This document shows positions 1 to 10,205 of a stretch of 64,000 nt of DNA, in pieces. The notes beneath the pieces are model-generated. The model was given only the letters and a program-made list of their open reading frames with translations, was not told the DNA's origin and ran no database searches. Source of the stretch: Ailurus styani (lineage: Eukaryota > Chordata > Mammalia > Carnivora > Ailuridae). Location: the NCBI GenBank assembly GCA_002007465.1, contig LNAC01000018.1:2136920-2200919 (forward strand), read 5' to 3'. The translations under genes were made by a program, and so were the position numbers. Positions within the stretch are counted from its first letter, which is position 1; each line of letters opens with the position of its first letter.

Positions 1-118
1 CACCTGGAGTGGGGGCCATCCCTTCCCCTATACAACAAACTTAATTGTAACTATGATCTTGCAATAAAAGAAATAGTAGAAATCACTGAGAAAGAAATAT
101 AGACAGTGAAAATGTTTT

Positions 119-144
119 GTGTGTGTGTGTGTGTGTGTGTGTGT
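119..144. repeat. (GT)n microsatellite
   Basis: About 13 uninterrupted GT units. It directly abuts the left arm of an inverted repeat whose right arm abuts a complementary (AC)n tract at 1343-1390. Confidence 0.97.
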
Positions 145-184
145 ATACCGGGGTGTATTGTAAGTTAGTGTTTTTCACTTACTT
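145..184 (+). repeat. Left arm of a 1.1-kb-spaced inverted repeat
   Basis: The run GGTGTATTGTAAGTTAG followed by a T-rich stretch and CACTTAC reappears in reverse complement at 1307-1346 with a few mismatches. Both arms are bordered on the outside by GT/AC microsatellites, so the symmetry extends through the simple repeats. I do not recognise the element. Confidence 0.75.
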
Positions 185-890
185 GCAATGAAAGAAATAA
201 TCAAACTATAATACACAATTGTGTATAATAATACACAAACTTTATATATACAAATTCATAATATATGGACCTCATATATATATTCATGCTAATAAAAAAT
301 TAAAAAATAAAAGAACAGAAAAGGAAAACAGCAATGATTAATACTTTTTAGTTACATTAATATGTTTTTGATAATAGGGAAAACTTCTATCTCTTTATTA
401 GTCTGTTAAGGTAGCAAATAATCACATTACAGCTTCTGCAAATATGTAAATACACCCAAATTAATCTTCCCAAATCATATTTAATCCATGACATCGCAGC
501 CATACTTGCCCATCCAAATTTGCTCCTAATTCATGAAAGAACAATTATTAATTTTAACCTTGAAAACTTTCCTCCACAGGGAGCAACAGATATATAAATA
601 AGAAAAGTCTTAAATATAAAGATAAATTTGGTCAAGATGATTTCACAACAAAAGCTAGAAATTGCAATGCATTTGTATCTTTGTTTCTTCAGTATTGATT
701 ATAGTGGTTCTCAAATGTTTCCATAGGCAAAAATTTCCAGTAAAATATCTTCACCAGAAAATTTTCACTCTATTTGGTAAGACCTAAAGTTTTTCTTCTC
801 CAAAAATCAGAGAAAAGGGCTGAAAGACTATTGACATGATTTTGACCCATTGTTTTAGAATATGACAGTAACTCACTGACTCATGTTCTA
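185..890. other. AT-rich intergenic DNA, no gene seen
   Basis: Low-complexity AT-rich sequence with many AATAAA-like strings. I see no open frame with recognisable protein similarity and no named repeat. It forms most of the spacer between the two arms of the inverted repeat. Confidence 0.6.
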
Positions 891-900
891 TTTCTTCATT

Positions 901-1104
901 TTTTTTCATTTTTATTTTTTTAAAAGACTTTATTTATTTGACACAGAGAGAGAGAGAGGCAGAGAGAGAGAGAGAGAAAGAGAGAGAAAAGCAGGCTCCC
1001 TGCTGAGCAGGGAGCCCAATGTGGGGACTCAATCCTAAGACCCTGGGATCATGACCTGAGCTGAAGGCAGCTGCTTAACCGACTGAGCCACCCAGGCGCC
1101 CCTG
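901..1104 (-). mobile_element. Carnivore SINE (SINEC), antisense
   Basis: T-rich start, then the complement of the AATAAA tail, a GA-rich stretch and a tRNA-like head ending GAGCCACCCAGGCGCC. The target-site duplication TTTCTTCATT is visible at 891-900 and 1105-1114, confirming a retrotransposed insertion. Confidence 0.95.
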
Positions 1105-1306
1105 TTTCTTCATTATTAGGGTGACCCAGTAGCCGCTGAAGATTTTGAATCTACAGAGACACAAACGATGCCTGAAGAGTTTGCTGTAATTAAAGTGTTC
1201 TCCAAACAATGCCAGGTAGAAGCTTAGTTTAGGTGTGTCAAGGCCCACTGTATGATTGTAAGTTCCCTGAATTGACTCACATGTTGAAAACACTGTTTAT
1301 TGAAGG

Positions 1307-1340
1307 GTAAGTAAAAAATGCTAACTTACAATACACCTCT

Positions 1341-1346
<6 letters not shown>
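1307..1346 (-). repeat. Right arm of the inverted repeat
   Basis: Reverse complement of 145-184: GTAAGT, an A-run, then CTAACTTACAATACACC. It runs straight into (AC)n. Confidence 0.75.

Positions 1347-1390
<44 letters not shown>
1343..1390. repeat. (AC)n microsatellite
   Basis: About 24 uninterrupted AC units between the inverted-repeat arm and an antisense L1 fragment. Confidence 0.97.
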
Positions 1391-1393
<3 letters not shown>

Positions 1394-1402
1394 CAATAAA
1401 TA

Positions 1403-3010
1403 CAGTAGTTATTTAGAGTTTAGACTATCTAATGTTCTCAAGGGATATTGTCCCGTAGCTGTCTTGTAACATCTCCTTTGGGTTTGGAATGAGGGTAAGG
1501 CTGGCCTCCCAGAATGATTTAGAAGTGTTCTCTCCTCTTCTGTTTTTTTGTAAGACTTTGGGAAAGATGGGTGTTGATTTTTCCTTAAATGATCGGTAGA
1601 ATTCACCAGGGAGGCCTTCTGGTTCTGGGCTTTGCTTTATTGGGAGGTTTTTCATTATTGACTCAAGCTCTTTACTTCTTATAGTTCTGTTCAGATTTTC
1701 ATTTTCTGCTAGAGTCAAGTTTGGTGGTTTGTGTCTTTCTAAGAATTTGTTCATTTCATCCAGGTCATCCAGTTTTTTGGTGTTCAGTTAGTCATTCGTA
1801 TTCTCATAACCTTTTAGAATTTCTGTAGAGTTGGTAGTAATGCCTCCAGTTTCATTTCTAACCTTAGTTATTTGAGTCTTGGCTCTTTCTTTAGTCAGTC
1901 TAGCTAATGTTAGGTCACTTTTGTAAACTTCCCAAAGGAACAACTTTTGGTTTCATTGGCTTTCTTTACTTTCTAGTCTCTATTTTGTTTATTTCTGCTC
2001 TAATCGTTATTATGCCTTTCCATCAGCTTGCTTTGGGTTCAGGTTGCTCTTTTTACTAATTTCTTTTTTTCTTAAAGAATTTATTTTTAAGTAAACTCTA
2101 CACCCAACATGGGGAACTCACAACCCCGAGATCAAGAGTCACATGCTCTACCAACTGAGCCAGCCAAGTGCCTCTCTTTTCTCTGATTTCTCAAGGTGTG
2201 AAGTTATGCTACTGATTCGGGAACTTTCTCCTTTATAATGTAGGCATTTACAGCTACAAATTTCCCTCCCAGCACTGCTTTCCCTGAATCCTAGAAGTTC
2301 TGGTATATCGTGTTTTTGTTTTTATTGTATCAGAGTATTTTCTAATTTTTTTATTTCCAGTGTGATTTCTTCTTTGACTCATTGGTTTCTTAAGACTGTG
2401 TTGTTTAATTCCACATATTTGTGAATTTTCCAGTTGTTCTTCTTTGTTGGCTTCTAGTTTCATCCCATTGTCATCGAAGAAGATAGTTTGGATGATTCAA
2501 ATTTCCAGGATTCATTGAGACTTGTTTTGTGACCTAACATATGGTCTATCTTGGAGGATCTTCCATGTGGACTGGAGAAGAATGAGTATTCTTCTGTTAT
2601 TGGATGGAATGCTCTGCATATGCCTTTCAAGTCTATTTGGTTTATAAGTATTCAAGTCCTTTATTTCCTTATTGATCTTCTTCCTAGTTGTTCTCTGCAT
2701 TTTTGAAAGTGGGGTATTAAAGTCTTCTATTATTATTGTAGAAATGTGTATTTCTTTTTTCAGTTCTCTCAACGTTTGCTTCGTATATTTTGGGACTCTG
2801 TTGTTAAACGCACATTTGTTTATATCCTTATATCTTCTTGTTGGATTGACCCTTTTATGAATATATAATATCCTTGTCTCTGGTAACAATTTTGGAGTTA
2901 AAATCTCTTTTGTCTGATATTAGTATGTATAGCCACTCTGCCCTATTTTGGTCTCCCTTTGCATAAAATATCTTTTTCCATCCTTTCATTCCAACCTATT
3001 TGTGTCTTTG
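1403..3010 (-). mobile_element. Old L1 fragment (ORF2 region), antisense
   Basis: The plus strand reads as the complement of L1 ORF2, with familiar antisense phrases such as TCATTTCATCCAGG and TTTGGTTTCATTGGC. Short minus-strand frames at 1425-1754 and 2512-2889 are remnants of the reading frame, broken by stops and shifts. An older SINE interrupts it at 2068-2175. Not functional. Confidence 0.85.
2068..2175 (-). mobile_element. Older tRNA-type carnivore SINE inside L1, antisense
   Basis: Short, diverged head with AAGTAAACTCTACACCCAAC and CCAACTGAGCCAGCCAAGTG. It lacks the long GA-rich section of younger copies. It splits the L1, so it postdates it. Confidence 0.85.
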
Positions 3011-3024
3011 GGGGGCTTCCAGTA

Positions 3025-3218
3025 TAGGGTTGCCAGATTTAGCAAATAAAAATATAGGACATCCAGTTAAATTTGAATTTCGAGACACAATGAGTAATTC
3101 TTTTAGTATAAGTATATTCCATGTACTCTTTGGGATGCATTTATACTAAAAAAATTATTCACTTTTTATCTGAAATTCAAATTTAACTGAGCATTCTGTA
3201 TTTTATCTGAGAACCTTA
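3025..3218 (+). mobile_element. Palindromic non-autonomous hAT element (MER53-like)
   Basis: The two halves are near-complementary: GGGTTGCCAGATTTAGC at the left against a TTTATCTGAGAACC right end, and TTAAATTTGAATTTC against GAAATTCAAATTTAA. It is flanked by an 8-bp duplication, TTCCAGTA (3017-3024) and TTCCAATA (3219-3226), the target length of hAT transposons. No coding capacity. The MER53 label is from memory. Confidence 0.75.
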
Positions 3219-3226
3219 TTCCAATA

Positions 3227-3887
3227 AGAATGTAAAGACACAGCCCTACACTCTGGAAATTTCTGATTTAAGGGGAAAAATCAGGACCTAGCTTGGACAG
3301 GCATCCACTTCAAGGGAGGAACACGATCCTTGCCCAGGGGGATTACAGTCTGAGGGAGATGAGGAAGTGGGGGGACAGCACGATCTTCCCATGAAGACAG
3401 GGTGGGGGGCTAGTCAGGTCTTGGCACCACAGTCCCTGCTCCTTCCTTGTTCTTCCCCCACCCACACTTCATTGTCCACCCAGTGCCCAACACCCAAAGT
3501 CCGGCTTTTCACCCACTGGGTCGGCACAGAGGAGTCCCAGCCAACCTGCTTTTGGGGGACAAGGCACGTGGGAGACCAGGGCACTCCCAACCCCCACAAC
3601 ACATGCATCCTCCTAGACATGTGCTCACAGTCCCCACTGCCCATGCACGTGCTCCCTGGCTCTCCGGCCCTAGATACACCTCCCCAGGCACGGTACACAC
3701 AGGACCACCCAACACCCCCCCAGAGAAATGTGTTCCCGTCTGCTCAGGCGTCCTGAAACATGTTCCACTCACACAGACCCTGGCCCTGCACACATTTGCA
3801 TATGTCTTTACACTCTGTCGACCCTGCACCCAATAATAGATCAGTCACAACAAACCTCATATACTCCGCCTGTCCTTTCTCAGGCTC

Positions 3888-3888
<1 letters not shown>
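3227..3888. other. Unique DNA becoming C-rich, no gene seen
   Basis: Transition from AT-rich to C-rich DNA with many CCCA/CACC strings. Overlapping open frames on both strands here have the proline/cysteine-rich composition expected of GC-rich non-coding sequence. Confidence 0.5.

Positions 3889-3939
<51 letters not shown>
3889..3939. repeat. (TG)n microsatellite
   Basis: About 25 TG units. It generates spurious Cys-Val (plus) and Thr-His (minus) repeats in overlapping frames. Confidence 0.98.
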
Positions 3940-3941
<2 letters not shown>

Positions 3942-5098
3942 GGGGGTGGATTTTTCTCTTGCCATCTCTGTCTGGATATCCGTCCAACTTCCGCTCTCCC
4001 GCCCCAGCCGTCTTCTCTCCACAGCGAAGGCTGACGGAGGGTGGGCAGGCCTGGTCTCCATGGCAACCAAGGACCCTCCACCTGGGAAGGAGAAGGTGCT
4101 GGGAAGCGGTGTTGGCTTTTGCCCAGGCCCTGGCTCTGAGTGGGGCTGGGGGGCGAGAGCAGTGGGGAGAGTGGGGGAGGAAGGCCTGGGATGACCATCT
4201 GGACCCGGGAGAGGGGAGCTGCAGGCCCGGCCCAAGGACTCCACAATGGCAGATGGGCATCATGGCGCCTGAGAGGCACGGGGAGGAAGGAGACAGCCCT
4301 GCAGAGCAACTGCAGCCCGGTCCTCTTCGACAACCTTGACTCCTTCAGCACCCTCAGGCCTCAATGATTCTGGAAAAACTCCTTTCAAACTCCCCTTCCT
4401 GGGACCCCATCAGCACCGAGAGGGGGAGCTGTGCGGGAGTGGGTGTGGGGAGCGCACAAGGCCCTTAAAATCACCGGGGCTCTTGAGCCCTTTGTGTGCC
4501 ACTCCCTTGGGGGACCTGCGGCCCCCTCCTGCATTCCCACTTTGGATCCTCTCCCTGGGAGCTGGTGGGGATTATCCTGATTGCACTATATGAAACCCAA
4601 AGGGTGGGAGCTGATCTGTGCAAACCTCACAACAGGGTGAGGAGGCCTGCGCTCTGTTTCCTCAGGGCAGGTGCCTCTGGTGGTCCTGGCTCTCTGCCCT
4701 CACCCTGACTGCATGAGTCAGAAGGCCTGGCAGACTGGCCCCAAGTCTGAAAACCGTCCCTGAAAGGGCGGGCCAACAGTGGGCAGCTAGAGGGGACCGA
4801 CTGGCAAGGGTCGACGGAGGGAATGGGTTGTTTGTGGAGCACCGTGCTTTGAGAGACGAAAGGCTGCAGCTGCTCCTGTCCCTCTGTAAGAAAGAACTTG
4901 GGAGACCCGCTCCAGGGAATACAGCCCAGTGACAGCCTCTGGCACCTTCCATTACCTGAATGACAAGGCCTATCTTGCCAAGCAGCCCTCAGCTAATGTG
5001 TGAGCACAGAGAGTTTCAGGGGCCCACCTGTGGGCCTGTGAAAGAACCCTCAGACTGGCAGTCTGGGCTCCGGGGGGTGGGGGTGGGGTCCCTGCTGG
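3940..5098. other. GC-rich unique DNA up to the assembly gap
   Basis: No exon with recognisable protein similarity. It contains a near-palindromic RFX-like site at 4054-4067. The sequence stops at the N gap, so the annotation is incomplete on the right. Confidence 0.5.
4054..4067 (+). promoter_or_regulatory. RFX/X-box-like motif (imperfect)
   Basis: GTCTCCATGGCAAC agrees with the palindromic RFX site at 12 of 14 positions; the right half CATGGCAAC is perfect. A motif match only. Confidence 0.35.
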
Positions 5099-5432
5099 NN
5101 NNNNNNNNNNNNNNNNNNNNNNNNNNNNNNNNNNNNNNNNNNNNNNNNNNNNNNNNNNNNNNNNNNNNNNNNNNNNNNNNNNNNNNNNNNNNNNNNNNNN
5201 NNNNNNNNNNNNNNNNNNNNNNNNNNNNNNNNNNNNNNNNNNNNNNNNNNNNNNNNNNNNNNNNNNNNNNNNNNNNNNNNNNNNNNNNNNNNNNNNNNNN
5301 NNNNNNNNNNNNNNNNNNNNNNNNNNNNNNNNNNNNNNNNNNNNNNNNNNNNNNNNNNNNNNNNNNNNNNNNNNNNNNNNNNNNNNNNNNNNNNNNNNNN
5401 NNNNNNNNNNNNNNNNNNNNNNNNNNNNNNNN
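5099..5432. other. Assembly gap (334 N)
   Basis: A run of 334 Ns, flanked on the left by G-rich sequence that may have caused the sequencing dropout. Open frames across it are artefacts. Confidence 1.
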
Positions 5433-5659
5433 CGGGGCTTTTTCTGAGGCTTGTGTCAGGGGCTGCCACTCTCCCTGGCAATCCCTTTTCTTCCCTCTCC
5501 GTCTGCCACAAGCTTAAGCCTCGACAAACCTCCTACACCCCTAACTCCTACCATAGGACCCAAAGTGACACAGAGGCCGAGAGCCACAGTCTTGCAAGCA
5601 CATGCATGTGGAGACACAAGGTGGTCAGGAAGCCCCAGAGTTAAGAAGGCTGTGGGCCG

Positions 5660-5678
5660 CCCCGCCCTCTGGTGGACA
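5660..5678 (-). promoter_or_regulatory. CTCF-like motif
   Basis: On the minus strand the site reads TGTCCACCAGAGGGCGGGG. The core CCACCAGAGGGCG fits the CTCF consensus CCACCAGGGGGCG with one change. It lies in unique, non-repeat DNA. Predicted from sequence only. Confidence 0.55.
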
Positions 5679-5771
5679 CCCTTGGGAACTACAGCCCCAG
5701 GAGGGGAGACAGGTGGGAAGCGTGGAATGGTCTCTTTTTGACCTCAGGTTCACTGACTGTTTGCTCTGAGA

Positions 5772-5835
5772 CGGTCAGGGATCACCTTACCAACGGGGAA
5801 ACTGAGGCCCAGAGAGAAAAAAAGATTAAAGACAG
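5772..5835 (-). mobile_element. MIR fragment, antisense
   Basis: The phrase GGGGAAACTGAGGCCCAGAG is the complement of the conserved MIR core. Confidence 0.6.
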
Positions 5836-5994
5836 AAAAGGCCCTGGGGCTGACAACGTCTTGTCACTACCAAACCTGTTTCCTCTGTCCGCCCTCTTGC
5901 TCCCATCTTGTCCCTTCACCTCTTCTTGTGGGAGCTAGTTTGGGTTCTATCAACAGTGCCCTCATCCTCCCTTGGTAGCCAAACCCGCACACCC

Positions 5995-6090
5995 ATCCTT
6001 CCTTCCTTCCTTCCTTCCTTCCTTCCTTCCTTCCTTCCGTCCTTCCTTCCTTCCTTCCTCCCTCCCTCCCTCCCTCCCTTCCTTCCTTCC
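5995..6090. repeat. (TTCC)n/(TCCC)n microsatellite
   Basis: About 96 bases of CCTT units with one G interruption, changing to CCTC units and back. It lies directly at the tail end of an antisense SINE, so it probably grew from the SINE's terminal pyrimidine/A-tail region. Confidence 0.97.
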
Positions 6091-6231
6091 GATTCTATTT
6101 ATTTATCTGAGAGAGAGAGCCCAAGCTGGGAAAGTGGCAGGGAGCCCGATGCGGGGCTTGATCGCAGAGCTCTGGGATCCTGACCTGAGCTGAAGGCAGA
6201 CGCTTAACCGACTGAGCCACCCAGGCGTCCC
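6091..6231 (-). mobile_element. SINEC, antisense, shortened
   Basis: Complement of the SINE tail, a short GA stretch, then a head ending GAGCCACCCAGGCGTCCC. The GA-rich section is much shorter than in full copies. Confidence 0.93.
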
Positions 6232-6555
6232 ACGCGCATCCTTTCTTACACTGTCCTTCAGCCCTGCTCCCCAAACCATGGTGACTACCTCCCCAGAGGT
6301 CCCCGTGGTCCATCCACCTCTCTGCAGCCAGAGGGACCTTCCTGAAACAAGCCTCCAGGGGCAGCCCGGCTTCTGAGGCCCTCTGCCCTGTGGTCCTATC
6401 TGGCCACTCCCCACCCTCCCCCGATTGTCACCGGTCACCTGAGAACAGCAGAAGTCCCATGTACCCCAGCCCAGGTGGGTCGGTTTCTTCCACGGGGACT
6501 GAGCACCCTGCACCCAAGGCCTGTCTCAGAGCATTTACCCCATGTGGGGGGTCTG
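6232..6555. other. Unique DNA, nothing recognised
   Basis: GC-rich, without a recognisable exon or repeat. Confidence 0.5.
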
Positions 6556-6830
6556 ATAGTCCCTCACTGCTGCTGTAACACGTTACCGCAAGCCTAGTGG
6601 CCCAACAACCACACACTGCTGTTCTCTTAGAGCAAGTCAGAAGTCCAAAATCAGCCCCCCTGGGCTGAAGTCAAGATGTCAGGAGAGCTGTTTCCTTCCG
6701 GAGGCTCGTCATTCCGCCGACCTCATCAGACCACCACTCAGGAGGCAAGGTTCAATCCGTGCTTTCAGAGAGTAAGAAGGAGGACAGGTCCTTATTTTCC
6801 TAAGCCACACTGACCTCCAGTGTATATATT
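6556..6830 (-). mobile_element. MaLR (MLT1-like) LTR fragment, antisense
   Basis: Starts with a degraded GCTGTAACACGTTACC phrase and continues with AGAAGTCCAAAATCA, matching the order of phrases at the complement of a MaLR LTR 3' end. Strongly diverged. Confidence 0.5.
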
Positions 6831-6834
6831 TTTT

Positions 6835-7480
6835 TTCTCGTACCACCAAATGGTTCTGCAATTGTCCAAGGACTCTGACCAGGTGTCCTTACAGATTTAA
6901 CTCAATTCTGACCCTCACTATCTGGAGATTGCATCAGCTCCCATGGGGTAAGGGCCTAGTCCTACAGGATTACCCCCCCCCACCCCTTCAGATGCCAGTA
7001 CCAAGTCCCACATTGTCCCCTGGGCTTCCGACCCACTGGCTATGGATCAGAGGTTCCCACGACCCCCTCCTTGGGTTCGATCAATTTGCTAAAGTGGTTC
7101 ACAGAACTCAGAGAAGCACTGACTTACATTTACCAGTTTATTATAAGGGATAGAACTCAGGAACAGCCAAGTGGAAGAGATGCACAGGGCAAGATGTAGG
7201 CGGAAGGCCTTGGAGCTTCCATGTACTTTCTGGAATCTCCGCGGGATCACCAAACCGGAAGCTCACCCTCTCCTGCTGTTGAGCTTAATTTGTGGCCACC
7301 ACCTCTCCGTCTTCCTCTTTCCAGCAGGTCAGCATGTGGGTCTGAATGTTCTGACCCTCTAATCTCTCAGGCTTTCTGGGGGCCAGCCCCATCCTGAGGC
7401 CGTCTAGGGGCCCCATCCGAAGTCATCCCATTAGCCTACATTCAGGTGTGCTCAAAAGGGACCCCTAAGGAATGACGCTC
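6835..7480 (-). mobile_element. ERVL-type LTR, antisense
   Basis: I recognise the phrases TTTATTATAAGGGATAGAAC, CAGGAACAGCCAAGTGG and CCCATCCTGAGGCCGTCTAG from a common old mammalian LTR. On the minus strand the first contains an AATAAA-type signal. No retroviral coding sequence adjoins it, so it looks like a solo LTR. The exact family is uncertain. Confidence 0.6.
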
Positions 7481-7550
7481 CTAACTCTTGGGAAATTCCA
7501 AGGGTCTTAAGGGCTCTGTGCTAGAGTCAGGGGCCCAAGGTCGTATCTAT

Positions 7551-7554
7551 TTTT

Positions 7555-7594
<40 letters not shown>

Positions 7595-7596
7595 TT

Positions 7597-7638
<42 letters not shown>

Positions 7639-7652
7639 TTCTTTCCTTCCTT
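7551..7652. repeat. (TTTC)n-(TC)n microsatellite
   Basis: A pyrimidine tract of TTTC units followed by about 16 TC units, abutting the tail of an antisense SINE. Confidence 0.97.
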
Positions 7653-7807
7653 TTAAAGATTTTACTTATTTATTTGACAGAGAGAGAGAGCACATGAGAG
7701 AGGGAACACAAGCAAGGGTAGTAGGAGAGGGAAAAGCAGGCTTGATCCCAGGACCCTGGAATCATGACTTGAGCTGAAGGCAGACGCTTAACCACCCAGG
7801 CGCCCCT
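7653..7807 (-). mobile_element. SINEC, antisense
   Basis: TTTTAAAGATTTTACTTATT start, GA-rich middle, and a head ending CCACCCAGGCGCCCC. A short internal deletion removes part of the head. Confidence 0.93.
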
Positions 7808-9195
7808 CTATTTCTTTTAACATCACAGGCACCAACCACCGTTGTTGGCCAGGAGTTGACCGTGGACTTCCGCAAAGACACTGGACATCCATGGATGAGC
7901 TGAAGCTACATTTCTTAGACCTCTCGCAGAAACCTGACAGGCTCTCAGCAGCCTCCCAGGTGGGGAAATGAGGGAAGAGTACCGACAGGATTGTAGGGCC
8001 CGCGCTTGCTTGAAGCCGGCAAGGAACTGGCTGGGACCGAGGAAAGCAGACAGAGTTTTGCGCTGGAGGTCACGGGGACCGGAGGGCTTGGAAGTGAGTC
8101 TGGATCTGGTTCCTAGTAGACACTTTCACTAATTCACAATTTGACCATTCCTGGAACACGTCACTGAGTCATTTTTCCTTGGTCTCTGACTGTCGAACAT
8201 GGTATGGGAACGGTCTTCGTTTCCGGTTGTGCTTCGAGAACAACTTCAGGGCACAAGGGCCCTGCCGGGCGCTGCCCCTGCCTCCCTGCGGGCATCGGTG
8301 GTGAGCACGGCTGCAGGGGGCACGGGGCAGGGGGCAGGGGGCAGAGACAATCTCCCAGCGTGGTCCCACTCCAGGGACCACTCCCCCCCACCCCCAGGGC
8401 TGCGAGGCCTCACCGCTCGTGGCTTGTCCCCCAGGGCCCACCGAGCCTGTCCCACCGAGGCCCTGGCTCCTCAAGAGCCCTGTGCGGCCTGACCTCTGAC
8501 CTCCTCTGCTTCCCACTCCAGCCTTCCGCGTCCCCCACATGATCCTGCACTTTGTGCCCCCCGCCTGCCCTGCCGGTGGCCTAGCAGGATTTCTCAGCCC
8601 CCTGCACGCCCCGAGTCGTGTGGGCAGCTAGCCACAATGCAGATTCCTGGGCCCATCACCAGAGATGCTGCCGCAGCAGAGGAGGAGGGGGCCCCAGAAT
8701 CCCCCGCCTTAGGCGCTGTGGGTCATTCAGATTCGGGGGGCCTTCTGACTGCACTCGGAGGAAGAGGCACCAGCCTCTGAGATGAAGGCACCTGTGGAAG
8801 TTCATTGAAGGTGTTTAGTTCCCAGCCCCTGCCCTGGGCCAGGGAGCCCCAGACTCCCCCACAGGTTGTCGCTCCTCCTGCCTGAGGGCAGGGAAAATTG
8901 GCCCAGTTATTTTTTCTTAGGCAACTGCTCCTGGCAAAACAAAGCACAGGATAACTTCTAAGTTGAAGTCTGAATTAAACACCCTGCCACTTTTAACCAT
9001 CAGGGATGTCACTGAATTATAATGGTTCCTTGCCCCCCAGGGGTCCTGCTTTTCTGGTGAAGCGAGGCCATGTCTCACACATATCTGTCTACCCATCTCT
9101 CCTTCCTAGTGTGCACGGGAGTGTCCAGCACGGAATGTGCTCAGGAAATATTTCCCGAGATGAAGGGTTTACAGTGAAAGACAAATGCACTCATT
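7808..9195. other. GC-rich unique DNA, no gene recognised
   Basis: Several overlapping open frames of 60-125 codons occur on both strands around 8160-8540, as expected where stop codons are rare. None shows a family I know. A G-quadruplex-capable tract is at 8315-8341. Confidence 0.5.
8315..8341 (+). other. G-quadruplex-capable tract
   Basis: Four runs of four or five Gs separated by two or three bases (CAC, CA, CA). It meets the usual G3+N1-7 rule comfortably. Function unknown. Confidence 0.7.
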
Positions 9196-9350
9196 CCGTG
9201 GCCTGCCTGGGCCACTTCCTCATCGTTATCTCACCTTATTCCCCAGAAGACCCAGAGATGAGGGACCTGAGGCTCAGAGAGTGGAGTTAACTGGCCCAAT
9301 GTCACACAGCAAGTCAAGGCAGGCCTGGGATTTGCCCCAAGGTCTGTCCA
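9196..9350 (-). mobile_element. MIR, antisense
   Basis: Contains AGATGAGGGACCTGAGGCTC, AATGTCACACAGCAAGTCA and GGCCTGGGATTTG, the complement of the MIR core in the expected order. Confidence 0.85.
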
Positions 9351-10004
9351 GCTCCTCGCACCTACCTCTCCTGCAGCCCTCAGCAAGGAGCTAGTAGGGG
9401 GCCGGTGGCCCCATAGCCACCTTCTTTTTTCTTGCAGACTACGTCCTGTCTGGGGGAAGGCGGTTGCTTTCTCCTCCCCACCCCCACCTTCCCAGCCATC
9501 TGGAGCCCTAGCAGAACCTCTGGGTCTACCAAGCAGCAGCAGCAGCGGGAGCCGGCTTCTAGAGAGGCTGGGTTTAGCCAAGGGGGGCATTCTGCATGCG
9601 GGGTCCCCACCGACCCCTCGGGTGGATCCCCAGAGCGGGTTAGGAGCCAGTCTGTCCTGTCAGCTTCTCCCCGCCCGCCCTCCCCGAGGCCGTGGCCAGC
9701 CCTAGCACACTCACTGGCCCCTGTGGAAGGCCCTGAGCTTCCTCTGCCACCCCCTTCTGGGAGGTGCCCCCAAGTACCTGCCGGGCTGCCCGGGACCAAC
9801 TGCCAGGACCGTGCCCCCCCCAACCCCCCCGCAAAAGGCTTAGCACGGAGCCCAAATGCCTACCACTCCAAGTGAGTCTTTAAGGGCCTTCTAGAGCCTG
9901 GCTCAGTCTAACCGAGCAGGGGAAAGGTGTTGCCTGGGAGGTGGGTAAACGTGATGCCAGGCACCTTTCTCACCCATTGTTCCCTGCATCCCGGTCCTGG
10001 TTAG
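9351..10004. other. GC-rich unique DNA
   Basis: Overlapping frames on both strands at 9380-9875; no recognisable domain, signal peptide or splice pattern. A (CAG)4 run near 9535 is too short to be notable. Confidence 0.5.
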
Positions 10005-10205
10005 CAGTGCAGACTCTGTCTGAGGGCAGACAGCCCAGGGTCAAGGCCCGGCTTTGCCACCCACCGGCTCTGTGACCTTGGACATTCCCTTAACCTCTCT
10101 GTGCTCCCAAGTATTCATGAAAACAATGGAATCTACCTCCCAGGATTACATGTGAAGCACTTAGACCAGTGGCTGGCTTCTAGTAAGTCCTCGGAGAAGG
10201 TGCTG
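10005..10205 (+). mobile_element. MIR, sense
   Basis: GGCTCTGTGACCTTGGACA, TTAACCTCTCTGTGCTCCC and GTGAAGCACTTAGACCAGTG occur in MIR order. Nearly full length. Confidence 0.88.

Larger units (their letters stand above)
5433..5994. other. Unique DNA between the gap and the TTCC array
   Basis: No coding feature recognised. It includes a CTCF-like motif at 5660-5678 and a small MIR piece near 5772-5835. Confidence 0.5.

Noticed and set aside
3728..4339. 203-codon frame with a Cys-Val repeat
   Set aside because: Built on the (TG)n microsatellite; the rest has no recognisable similarity.
4960..5517. Frames across the N run
   Set aside because: Most codons are unknown; an artefact of the 334-base gap.
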